Shown here: positions 1 to 6,031 of the stretch, piece after piece | How positions within the stretch are numbered: position 1 is the stretch's first letter | How the letters are laid out: each line of letters starts with the position of its first letter | NCBI GenBank assembly: GCA_964484045.1 | Contig: CAZAEP010000161.1 | Span: 1-6,242 of the forward strand | DNA from: J134 sp964484045 | GTDB lineage: Bacteria; Pseudomonadota; Alphaproteobacteria; Sphingomonadales; Rhodothalassiaceae | DNA length: 6,242 nucleotides | Direction of reading: 5' to 3' | Program-made: the position numbers and the translations under genes | Notes under the pieces: generated by a model | Database searches by the model: none | What the model was told of the DNA's origin: nothing | The model's input: only the letters and a program-made list of their open reading frames with translations

Positions 1-1370
1 ATATCCCCGTCCCGCGCTCGATCTACGCCGGGGTGAAAAAGCTCGCGCCGGGGCATCATCTGACGCTCGTTCGCGGCGGTGGAGAAGCCGTGCCGCGTCA
101 GTACTGGGATGTCGGCTTTTCGCCGACGACGTCCGCGCCGGCGCCGGGCACGCTGGAAGAGGCGTTGCGGGAGCGGCTTCGCGAAGCGGTCGCCGTGCGC
201 CTCGTGGCCGACGTCCCGCTTGGCGCCTTTCTCTCGGGCGGTGTCGACTCGAGCGCGGTCGTGGCGATGATGGCGAGCGTGCAGGAGGATCCCGTCGTCA
301 GTTGCAGCATCTCCTTCGGGGAACGCGAATATGACGAGTCCCGGTACGCCGCCATGGTCGCCGAGCGCTTCGCCACGCAGCATCGCAGTCGTCGCGTCGA
401 CGCCGACGATTTCGATGTCATCGGGTTGTTGCCGCGGGTTTATGACGAGCCCTTCGCCGACAGTTCCGCGCTGCCCACCTACCGCGTCTGCGAAGAGGCG
501 CGGCGGCACGTCACGGTGGCACTGTCGGGGGACGGCGGCGACGAGGTGTTCGCCGGCTATCGCCGCTATCGCTGGCATGAATACGAGGAACGCGTGCGGC
601 GTCTGATCCCGCAGGCCGTGCGCGGTCCCGTCTTCGGGCTTCTCGGGCGCCTCTATCCGAAGCTCGACTGGGCGCCCAAGCCCTTGCGCGCCAAGTCGAC
701 CCTGCAGGCGATCGCGCGCGGGTCGGCGGACGGCTATTTCCACAGCGTGTCCGTGCTTCCCGACGGCGTTCGCGATCGTCTCTATTCCGCCGATCTCAGA
801 CGCGCCCTTCAGGGCTACCGGACATCGGAGCTGTTCCGGCGCCTGCTCGACACGGCGCCGGCGCCGGATTCCCTGTCGAGGATTCAGTATCTGGACTTCA
901 AGACCTATCTGCCCGGCGATATCCTGACCGAGGTCGATCGGGCGAGCATGGCGCACTCGCTCGAGGTCCGCGTGCCCATTCTGGACCATCAGCTCGTGGA
1001 ATGGGCGGGACGCATTCCGTCACATCTGAAGCTGCACGGGAGGGAAGGAAAATTTGTCTTGAAAAAGGCAATGGAATCGCTCCTCCCGCACGAGGTTCTC
1101 TATCGCGACAAGATGGGATTCGCAGTTCCGCTTGCAACATGGCTGCGCGGTCCGCTGGCGGATCGCCTGGACCGGACCGTCGCGCACGGCATTCTCAGCG
1201 ACTGCGGGCTGTTCGACAGCGACGCCGTCCGGCACATGGTGGCGCAGCACCGGTCGGGGGTGCGGGACTACAGCGCCCCGCTGTGGGCCCTGCTCATGTT
1301 CGCCGGGTTCCTGGAAGACGTTCACACCCGACCCGTCGCCGATGCGTCCGCGCTGCGGGCGCGCGCCTGA
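1..1370 (+). CDS. Asparagine synthase-like glutamine amidotransferase, XrtA/PEP-CTERM-associated type (5' partial)
   Basis: This is the C-terminal part of a class II glutamine amidotransferase with an AsnB-like ATP-pyrophosphatase domain. Reading is open from position 3 and 455 residues are visible. The family is usually about 630 residues, so most of the N-terminal glutaminase domain with its catalytic Cys2 lies upstream. A GTG at 33 is in frame but is not the start, because the preceding codons (IPVPRSIYAG) already match the family. The PP-loop SGGVDSS is at 234-254, SGDGGDE follows at about 525-545, and the conserved block around VDRASMAHSLEVRVP lies near 933-977. In exosortase A loci such proteins are thought to amidate a sugar or glycan precursor rather than make free asparagine, and the downstream sugar transferase and glycosyltransferases support that. 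The XrtA-type assignment rests on remembered similarity across the whole C-terminal domain. The asparagine-synthase-like fold is certain. The true substrate is unknown, and ordinary AsnB remains an alternative. Confidence 0.9.
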   Translation, partial: IPVPRSIYAGVKKLAPGHHLTLVRGGGEAVPRQYWDVGFSPTTSAPAPGTLEEALRERLREAVAVRLVADVPLGAFLSGGVDSSAVVAMMASVQEDPVVSCSISFGEREYDESRYAAMVAERFATQHRSRRVDADDFDVIGLLPRVYDEPFADSSALPTYRVCEEARRHVTVALSGDGGDEVFAGYRRYRWHEYEERVRRLIPQAVRGPVFGLLGRLYPKLDWAPKPLRAKSTLQAIARGSADGYFHSVSVLPDGVRDRLYSADLRRALQGYRTSELFRRLLDTAPAPDSLSRIQYLDFKTYLPGDILTEVDRASMAHSLEVRVPILDHQLVEWAGRIPSHLKLHGREGKFVLKKAMESLLPHEVLYRDKMGFAVPLATWLRGPLADRLDRTVAHGILSDCGLFDSDAVRHMVAQHRSGVRDYSAPLWALLMFAGFLEDVHTRPVADASALRARA

Positions 1371-1435
1371 GCGGCCGGCCCCGTGCGGGTTTCGCGGAAA
1401 AACGCATTCACTTGCGCGATCAACCCATGCGGCGG

Positions 1436-1447
1436 TTGCATTTGCAA
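1436..1447. repeat. Short inverted repeat TTGCA-TT-TGCAA, possible operator half-sites
   Basis: Two perfect 5-bp arms are separated by 2 bp. They are flanked on both sides by the 7-bp direct repeat ATGCGGC (1427-1433 and 1453-1459). It lies in the gap upstream of the sugar transferase, where a regulator could bind. Elements this short arise easily by chance, so an operator role is only a suggestion. Confidence 0.2.
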
Positions 1448-1564
1448 GAGGTATGCGGCTATGGAGTCGCCATGTCGGGAGAAAACGTCGCACTCCGGTC
1501 TTGCGGTCGCGAATAATTAACGAAAATTTTCCGATACTCGACCGCGACATTGGGGACTACACGT

Positions 1565-1568
1565 GGAG
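1565..1568 (+). promoter_or_regulatory. Shine-Dalgarno GGAG supporting the 1573 start of the sugar transferase
   Basis: GGAG, extended as GGAGAGG, sits 4 nt before the ATG at 1573. The spacing is slightly short but usable. It favours this start over in-frame upstream options such as 1132 or 1453, which would add residues foreign to the family's N-terminus. Confidence 0.5.
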
Positions 1569-1572
1569 AGGC

Positions 1573-2946
1573 ATGACAAGCTCGCGATTTACGCGTCCGC
1601 TTGCGATTCTGGCGATCACTGAATGCCTGATTCTGTGTATCGCGATCATCGTGAGCTGGGACCTTCTGCTCAATGGAACGGGCAGGGTTTCGCTGCTGGA
1701 GATGGTCCTGCGGGCAGTTCTTTTCTGCGCTCTTTTCGCGGCGATGATGTTTGCGCTCGGGCTCTACAGCGGGCAGGCGCTGACCGGGCTGGGAGATCTT
1801 CTCCTGCGGATCGCGCTTGCCTTCTTTTTCGCCTATGCGTTCTACGCCCTTCTCGTCTATCTCGTGGGCGAACTGCGTCTGCCGGCACGTGTCCTGACGC
1901 TTGCGCTCGTTCTGGCGGCGCCCGCCGTCATTGCGGCGCGCCTGATCTTTCTCCGGCTCACCGATCTGGCGCAGCTCAAGTCGCGCGTGCTGGTGCTCGG
2001 CACCGGCAAGCAGGCGCGGCGGATTCAGCAACTGGAGCGCAACGACCGCTGGGGCCGCTTCTCCATCGTCGGCTTCATCGCCCTCGAGGACGGCAAGCCG
2101 AAGGTCGATGCCGGGCGTATCCTCGTCATGCCGGAGGACCTCGCGACCTTCTCGCAAGAGCATCGTGTCAACGAGATCGTTCTCGCGCTCGAGGAACGGC
2201 GCGGACAGACACCGCTCGCGCCGCTCATCGGTGCGCGCCTCAATGGCGTGGAAATCACCGACTATCAGTATTTCTGCGAAATGGCGGAGGGACGTGTCGA
2301 TCTCGACGCCTTGCGCCCGAGCTGGTTCTTCGACCCCCACGGCTTTCGCTCGGGACGGCTTGACCGGATCCTGAAACGCGTCTTCGACATCGCGCTGGCA
2401 TCGGGCCTGCTTCTGTTCACCCTGCCGTTGCTGCTCATCACCGCCATCGCCATCCGCGTCGAGAGCCCGGGACCGGTCTTTTTTCGACAGGAGCGCGTCG
2501 GAAGAGGCGGCAGGTCCTTCATCCTGATCAAGTTCCGCTCCATGCGCTGCGATGCGGAATCGGCGCAAGCGCCGCAATGGGCGCAGGAGAAGGACCCGCG
2601 CGTCACCCGCGTCGGCGCCGTCATCCGCAAGACCCGCATCGACGAGATTCCGCAGGTGTTCAATGTGCTGCTGGGCGACATGAGCTTTGTCGGTCCGCGC
2701 CCCGAGCGCCCCTATTTCGTCGACATGCTGGCCGAGCACATTCCGTTCTATCGCGAGCGCCATGCGGTGCGGCCCGGCATCACCGGCTGGGCGCAGCTCA
2801 ATTACCCCTATGGCGCCTCGATCGAGGATGCGAAGGAAAAGCTGCGTTACGACCTCTTCTACGTCAAGCACTTCCGTATCGTTTTCGATCTCAGCATTGC
2901 GCTTCAGACCGTGCGCGTGATCCTGTGGCCCGAGGGCGCGCGGTAG
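1573..2946 (+). CDS. Polyprenyl-phosphate sugar-1-phosphate transferase, EpsB/PEP-CTERM-associated type
   Basis: This inner-membrane initiating enzyme of exopolysaccharide synthesis transfers a sugar-1-phosphate from a nucleotide sugar to undecaprenyl phosphate. The protein has 457 residues, normal for the long form of the family. Four hydrophobic segments occupy about residues 10-28, 43-66, 78-98 and 103-126. A Rossmann-like part follows (RVLVLGTGKQARRI, 138-151). The catalytic bacterial sugar transferase domain spans about 265-455. It begins with the hydrophobic membrane-inserted segment (271-295) and contains SPGPVFFRQERVGRGG (298-313), KFRSM (320-324), the Asp-Glu pair in RIDEIPQ (355-361; D357, E358), GPRPER (374-379) and RPGITGWAQLNYP (400-412). 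D357-E358 match the catalytic pair known from PglC-type transferases. The reading frame is open further upstream, but the start at 1573 places the first membrane segment at residue 10, as in relatives. It precedes the next gene by 8 nt, indicating one operon. The identity of the transferred sugar cannot be read from the sequence. Confidence 0.93.
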   Translation: MTSSRFTRPLAILAITECLILCIAIIVSWDLLLNGTGRVSLLEMVLRAVLFCALFAAMMFALGLYSGQALTGLGDLLLRIALAFFFAYAFYALLVYLVGELRLPARVLTLALVLAAPAVIAARLIFLRLTDLAQLKSRVLVLGTGKQARRIQQLERNDRWGRFSIVGFIALEDGKPKVDAGRILVMPEDLATFSQEHRVNEIVLALEERRGQTPLAPLIGARLNGVEITDYQYFCEMAEGRVDLDALRPSWFFDPHGFRSGRLDRILKRVFDIALASGLLLFTLPLLLITAIAIRVESPGPVFFRQERVGRGGRSFILIKFRSMRCDAESAQAPQWAQEKDPRVTRVGAVIRKTRIDEIPQVFNVLLGDMSFVGPRPERPYFVDMLAEHIPFYRERHAVRPGITGWAQLNYPYGASIEDAKEKLRYDLFYVKHFRIVFDLSIALQTVRVILWPEGAR

Positions 2947-2954
2947 CGGGTCCC

Positions 2955-4070
2955 ATGAATCAGGCCGGACCGATTCGAATCCTGCATGTCATGCCCAGTT
3001 GGGGGGTGGGCGGCGTGCAGGTCCGCATCGTCGATATCGCATCGCGGCTCGGGGAGGGGTTCTCGCATCGTGCTCTCGGCCTCGATGGATGTTACGACGC
3101 CCTCGCGCGCACGCCGGCGGGCGTCGACTTCGCCAGCGCCGAATTGCCGGGGCCGCCCCCGCGCGGCCTCCGGGCGAGCCTGCATGCACTCTCCGCCCTG
3201 CGCGGGCGGATGCCGCTCGATCTCCTGTGCACCTACAACTGGGGGGCCATGGACTGGGCGCTGGCGGCGCGCCTGCAGCGACATGCCCCGGCGCATCTTC
3301 ATTTCGAGAGCGGCTTCGGTCCCGAGGAGGCGGCGCGACCGCTCCTGCGCCGGAGCCTCGTGCGGCGGCTGGCGCTGGCGCGTGCGCGGGCGCTTGTCGT
3401 GCCCTCGATGACCTTGCGCCGCCTCGCATGCGCGCATCGCTGGGCGAGGGCCGAGCGCATCCGACTGATCCCCAACGGCGTCGATACGGCCTTTTATGCG
3501 CCTCCGCCGCGTCGCAGGACGACCGCTGATGCGCCGCTCCGGATCGTCTCCGTCGCCCCGCTGCGGCGGGAAAAGCGCCTCGATCTGCTGCTGCGCATGG
3601 TCGCCGTGCTGAGCGCCGAGCGCACCTGCCGCCTCAGCCTGGTCGGCGACGGTCCCATGCGGGGGCAGCTCGAGGAGCTGGCGGCGGATCTGGGGATCGC
3701 CAAGCGCGTGCGCTTTACCGGAACGCTCGACGACGTTCGTCCCGCTCTGCAAGGTGCCGATATCTTCGCCATGACGTCGGAGACCGAGCAGATGCCCAAT
3801 GCGCTCCTGCAGGCGATGGCGTCCGCCCTGCCGGTGGTCGCCTTCGCGGCCGGAGACGTGGCGCGCATCCTGCCGCCCGAGCAGTCCGCTTTCGTGCGAC
3901 CGCAGGGCGACGAGCGCGGATTCGTGGCGGCGCTGCGCGCGCTCGCCGACGCCCCGGAACGGCGCCGCGCGCTTGGCGATGCGAACCGGCGGCACGCGTG
4001 CGCGACCTACCCCATGACGCGCATGGTGGAGGCCTATCGACGGCTCTACGAGGAGGCGGTCGGGCGATGA
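2955..4070 (+). CDS. GT4-family glycosyltransferase with altered EX7E motif
   Basis: A GT-B fold, GT4-type glycosyltransferase of 371 residues. It is expected to add a sugar from a nucleotide donor to the lipid-linked glycan on the cytoplasmic face. The N-terminal Rossmann domain starts with RILHVMPSWGVGGVQ (8-22, glycine-rich acceptor-side loop). The linker motif LIPNGVDT is at 171-178, and the C-terminal donor domain contains LVGDGPMR (229-236) and VRFTGTLDDV (252-261). The usual EX7E motif appears as E278...Q286, so the second glutamate is glutamine (codon CAG at 3810-3812) while the surrounding P281, N282 and AMA are conserved. No strong Shine-Dalgarno precedes the ATG. It begins 8 nt after the sugar transferase stop, so translational coupling is likely. 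It overlaps the next gene by ATGA. Donor and linkage specificity are not predictable. The length is full for GT4 and nothing suggests a pseudogene. Confidence 0.88.
   Translation: MNQAGPIRILHVMPSWGVGGVQVRIVDIASRLGEGFSHRALGLDGCYDALARTPAGVDFASAELPGPPPRGLRASLHALSALRGRMPLDLLCTYNWGAMDWALAARLQRHAPAHLHFESGFGPEEAARPLLRRSLVRRLALARARALVVPSMTLRRLACAHRWARAERIRLIPNGVDTAFYAPPPRRRTTADAPLRIVSVAPLRREKRLDLLLRMVAVLSAERTCRLSLVGDGPMRGQLEELAADLGIAKRVRFTGTLDDVRPALQGADIFAMTSETEQMPNALLQAMASALPVVAFAAGDVARILPPEQSAFVRPQGDERGFVAALRALADAPERRRALGDANRRHACATYPMTRMVEAYRRLYEEAVGR
4051..4056 (+). promoter_or_regulatory. Shine-Dalgarno AGGAGG for the second GT4 gene
   Basis: A perfect AGGAGG lies inside the 3' end of the preceding gene, 10 nt before the ATG at 4067. 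It decides the start at 4067 over the in-frame ATG at 3998, whose extra 23 residues lack family resemblance. Confidence 0.75.
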
Positions 4071-5260
4071 GAATTCTGCTCTTCAGTCAACTCTACCCCA
4101 ATGCCCGTCAGCCCTATCACGGCATTTTCGTCGAAAACCGCCTGCGTCATCTGCTCGCCATGAGCGGCTATGAGGCGCGCGTTCTCGCTCCCGTGCCCTG
4201 GGCGCCGCCGCTCATCGATCGTCTCGCGCGCTATCGCGGGTTCCGCGGCGTGCCGCACGAGGAAGAGCGCCACGGCATCCGCATCGATCATCCGCGCTAT
4301 GTGGTGATCCCCAAGGCGGGCATGAATGTCGCGCCCTTTCTGCTCTATGCCGCGGCCCGCCGGGCGCTCCGGCGCATGTACGCCGCCGGCGAGCGTTTCG
4401 ATCTCATCGACGCCCATTTCTTCTACCCCGACGGGGTCGCCGCCGCCCTGCTGGCGCGGGAGTTCGACCTTCCCTTCACCGTCACCGGTCGCGGCACCGA
4501 TCTCAATCTCATTCCCCGCTACCGCGTGCCGCGGGCGCTCATTCGCCGGGCCGCGTCGCGGGCTGCGGGACTGATCACGGTCTGCGCGGCGCTGGCCGAC
4601 GACCTCGCCGCGCTCGGCGTGCCGCGCGAGCGGGTCGCCGTATTGCGCAATGGTGTCGATCTCGAGATGTTCCGCCATGACGAGGCGGGCGCGGCGGCGC
4701 TTCGCCGGCGCCTGTCCCTGGAGCCGCCGGTCTATGCCTCGGTCGGGCACCTCATCGCACGCAAGGCGCATCACCTTGCCATCGAGGCCCTGGCGGAGCT
4801 CGGGGCGGGCTCGCTGCTCATCGCCGGCAGGGGGGAGGCGGAGAAGCACCTGCGTGCCCGCGCCGCGGCGCTGGGGCTTGCCGATCGCGTCCACTTCCTC
4901 GGCGGCGTGCCGCATGCGGAGCTCAAGGCCGTCTACAGCGCCGCCGATCTCCTCTTTCTCGCCTCCACGCGCGAGGGCTGGCCCAATGTTCTTCTGGAGG
5001 CGCTCGCCTGCGGCACGCCGGTGGTGGCGACCGCCGTCAACGGGTCGCCCGAAGTGGTGCGCGAGCCGGTGGCCGGCGAGATCGTCAGCGAACGGAGCGG
5101 TGCGGCGCTCGCCGCGGCGGCGAAGCGGGTGCGCTGCCGCGCACCGGACCGGCGAGCCGTGCGGCGCTACGCCGAGGGCTTTTCCTGGGACGAAACGAGC
5201 CGCGGGCAGATGGCGCTGTTCGAGCGGATCGTCGCGCAGGCCCGTCCCGGCAGGACGTGA
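4067..5260 (+). CDS. GT4-family glycosyltransferase (exopolysaccharide type)
   Basis: A complete 397-residue GT-B fold, GT4 retaining glycosyltransferase, probably acting in the cytoplasm or at the inner membrane on the lipid-linked glycan started by the sugar transferase two genes upstream. The N-terminal domain has the family-typical opening MRILLFSQLYPN, with HGIFVENRL at 18-26, then DLIDAHFFYPDG (112-123) and VTGRGTDLNLIPRY (139-152). The inter-domain motif LRNGVDLE is at 193-200. The donor domain shows SVGHLIARK (225-233) with a basic RK pair, IAGRGE (252-257), RVHFLGGV (274-281) and an intact EX7E: E303-G-W-P-N-V-L-L-E311. Proteins with this signature are, from memory, common in exosortase A-associated and other exopolysaccharide loci. 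The start ATG overlaps the stop of the previous GT4 gene (ATGA) and has a strong Shine-Dalgarno, so the two are co-translated. The exact sugar is unknown. Confidence 0.92.
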   Translation: MRILLFSQLYPNARQPYHGIFVENRLRHLLAMSGYEARVLAPVPWAPPLIDRLARYRGFRGVPHEEERHGIRIDHPRYVVIPKAGMNVAPFLLYAAARRALRRMYAAGERFDLIDAHFFYPDGVAAALLAREFDLPFTVTGRGTDLNLIPRYRVPRALIRRAASRAAGLITVCAALADDLAALGVPRERVAVLRNGVDLEMFRHDEAGAAALRRRLSLEPPVYASVGHLIARKAHHLAIEALAELGAGSLLIAGRGEAEKHLRARAAALGLADRVHFLGGVPHAELKAVYSAADLLFLASTREGWPNVLLEALACGTPVVATAVNGSPEVVREPVAGEIVSERSGAALAAAAKRVRCRAPDRRAVRRYAEGFSWDETSRGQMALFERIVAQARPGRT

Positions 5261-5270
5261 GTCTTCGATC

Positions 5271-5299
5271 TTGTGAATTGAATCCGCGCTCGGCATGAT
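5271..5299 (+). promoter_or_regulatory. Candidate promoter placed for a leaderless rhomboid mRNA
   Basis: TTGTGA (5271-5276) and CATGAT (5294-5299) are separated by 17 bp. Each matches 4 of 6 bases of the sigma-70 consensus. Transcription starting about 7 nt after the -10 hexamer would begin at or next to the A of the rhomboid ATG (5306), giving a leaderless message. This would explain the lack of a Shine-Dalgarno. The hexamer matches are modest, so this is an inference only. Confidence 0.25.
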
Positions 5300-5307
5300 G
5301 CGCGGAT
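5282..5307 (+). promoter_or_regulatory. Perfect 8-bp inverted repeat overlapping the rhomboid start codon
   Basis: ATCCGCGC (5282-5289) is the exact reverse complement of GCGCGGAT (5300-5307), with a 10-nt loop. In a read-through transcript from the glycosyltransferase operon the stem would pair the first two bases of the rhomboid AUG and could block initiation. No T-run follows, so it is a poor intrinsic terminator. The repeat is seen directly; the regulatory meaning is inferred. Confidence 0.4.
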
Positions 5308-6028
5308 GTTTCCGATCGCGACCGCCGTTCCCTATCGCTACCCGCCCTTTGTCACCTGGTCGTTGATCGGGGTGAACGTCCTCATCTTCCTCTTCCAGAA
5401 TTCCCTGCCGCCGGCGGCGCAGGCGGCGTTCGTGCACCAATTCGCGCTCATTCCCGCACGCTATGCGCAGGACGGCATGGACGCAGGCGTTCTTCCCTTC
5501 TTCAGCAACATGTTCCTGCACGGCGGCTGGCTGCACATCCTCGCCAATATGTGGACCCTCCATCTCTTCGGTCCGGCGGTCGAGGACCGCCTGGGCAAGG
5601 GCCGCTTCCTGCTCTTCTATCTCCTGTGCGGTGTCGGCGCGAGCGTCGCGCATGTGCTGGTCAACCCCGGGTCCACCCTGCCGGCGCTGGGCGCCTCGGG
5701 GGCGATCGCCGGCATCATCGGCGCCTATATGCGCCTCTTTCCGCTGGCCCGAATCATCGTCCTCGTGCCCATCATCTTCATCCCCTATTTCTTCGAACTG
5801 CCGGCGGTCCTGTTCGCCGGACTGTGGTTCCTGATTCAGCTTGTCTCGGGCATCGGCGCCATGTTCGCCGACGCCAATGTCGGCGGCATCGCCTGGTGGG
5901 CGCATATCGGCGGCTTCGCCTTCGGCTGGCTGGTTATCCCTGTCCTCCATCGGTCCGCGCGCCATCACCGGCCCTATGCCCGCGACGAGGGCGTGTTCGG
6001 ATTCTCTCCCACCGGATACAGGAGATAG
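5306..6028 (+). CDS. Rhomboid-family intramembrane serine protease
   Basis: A complete 240-residue rhomboid protease, an inner-membrane enzyme that cuts transmembrane or membrane-adjacent segments of other proteins. The Ser-His catalytic dyad is visible: S131 within LGASGAIAG (128-136) and H200 within WWAHIGGFAFG (197-207). The supporting HxxxN motif is H77-N81 (LHILAN), and the L1-loop region contains HGGW (72-75). Hydrophobic segments fall at about 15-32, 69-88, 101-119, 127-144, 148-162, 165-184 and 194-214, consistent with six or seven membrane spans. The short C-terminal tail is basic and His-rich (RSARHHRPYAR). It is of ordinary length for a plain bacterial rhomboid and has no extra domain. 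The ATG at 5306 is the only sensible start, as the hydrophobic core begins near residue 15, yet no Shine-Dalgarno is present. The stop is 3 nt before the following serine protease gene, so the two are probably one unit. Its substrates are unknown. Confidence 0.94.
   Translation: MFPIATAVPYRYPPFVTWSLIGVNVLIFLFQNSLPPAAQAAFVHQFALIPARYAQDGMDAGVLPFFSNMFLHGGWLHILANMWTLHLFGPAVEDRLGKGRFLLFYLLCGVGASVAHVLVNPGSTLPALGASGAIAGIIGAYMRLFPLARIIVLVPIIFIPYFFELPAVLFAGLWFLIQLVSGIGAMFADANVGGIAWWAHIGGFAFGWLVIPVLHRSARHHRPYARDEGVFGFSPTGYRR
6020..6024 (+). promoter_or_regulatory. Shine-Dalgarno AGGAG for the GTG-started protease gene
   Basis: AGGAG lies within the last codons of the rhomboid gene, 7 nt before the GTG at 6032. 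This ideal spacing supports the GTG over the ATG three codons later. Confidence 0.7.
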
Positions 6029-6031
6029 ACC

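Larger units (their letters stand above)
1371..1572. other. Intergenic region with AT-rich core, probable promoter region of the sugar transferase operon
   Basis: This 202-bp stretch separates the amidotransferase from the sugar transferase and is the largest gap between genes here. Its second half holds an AT-rich block at about 1511-1531 that stands out from the GC-rich surroundings and includes the 10-bp palindrome GAAAATTTTC (1522-1531). Upstream is a short inverted repeat, TTGCA/TGCAA, at 1436-1447. A direct repeat ATGCGGC occurs on either side of it, at 1427-1433 and 1453-1459. TTGCAT (1436) with TATGGA (1460) could be a weak sigma-70-type pair, but the match is poor. No clear intrinsic terminator for the upstream gene was found. 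The most likely role is to carry a promoter for the following three-gene unit, inferred from base composition and gap size only. Confidence 0.4.

Noticed and set aside
33..35. GTG as the start of the amidotransferase
   Set aside because: Upstream codons in the same frame continue the family sequence (IPVPRSIYAG), and a functional protein needs the N-terminal glutaminase domain encoded before the window.
1378..1392. Intrinsic terminator after the amidotransferase (CCCG/CGGG followed by TTT)
   Set aside because: The possible stem is only 3-4 bp with almost no loop, and the T run is three bases, which is too weak to call.
1412..1510. Sigma-54 promoter upstream of the sugar transferase, as known for some exosortase loci
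   Set aside because: The TTGC-type sites in the gap (near 1412, 1436, 1443 and 1501) were each checked for GG 10 nt before the GC and none has it.
1132..1572. N-terminal extension of the sugar transferase to ATG 1132 or ATG 1453
   Set aside because: The 1132 start overlaps the amidotransferase deeply. The extra residues do not resemble the family N-terminus, which begins just before the first membrane segment. The 1453 ATG has its purine-rich stretch only 1 nt away.
1459..2871. A 470-codon open frame on the - strand opposite the sugar transferase
   Set aside because: It lies opposite a well-supported gene and its translation is rich in Arg, Glu, Gln and Asp without any family motif. This is a GC-rich shadow frame.
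2904..3995. A 363-codon open frame on the - strand opposite the first GT4 gene
   Set aside because: It shows the same pattern of Arg/Gln/His-rich antisense translation with no domain, and there is no ribosome binding site evidence.
5306..6028. Rhombosortase (the rhomboid relative linked to GlyGly-CTERM proteins)
   Set aside because: The protein has the standard rhomboid layout with HxxxN, GASG and AH-GG motifs and ordinary length, and no GlyGly-CTERM target is visible nearby. A plain rhomboid is the simpler call.
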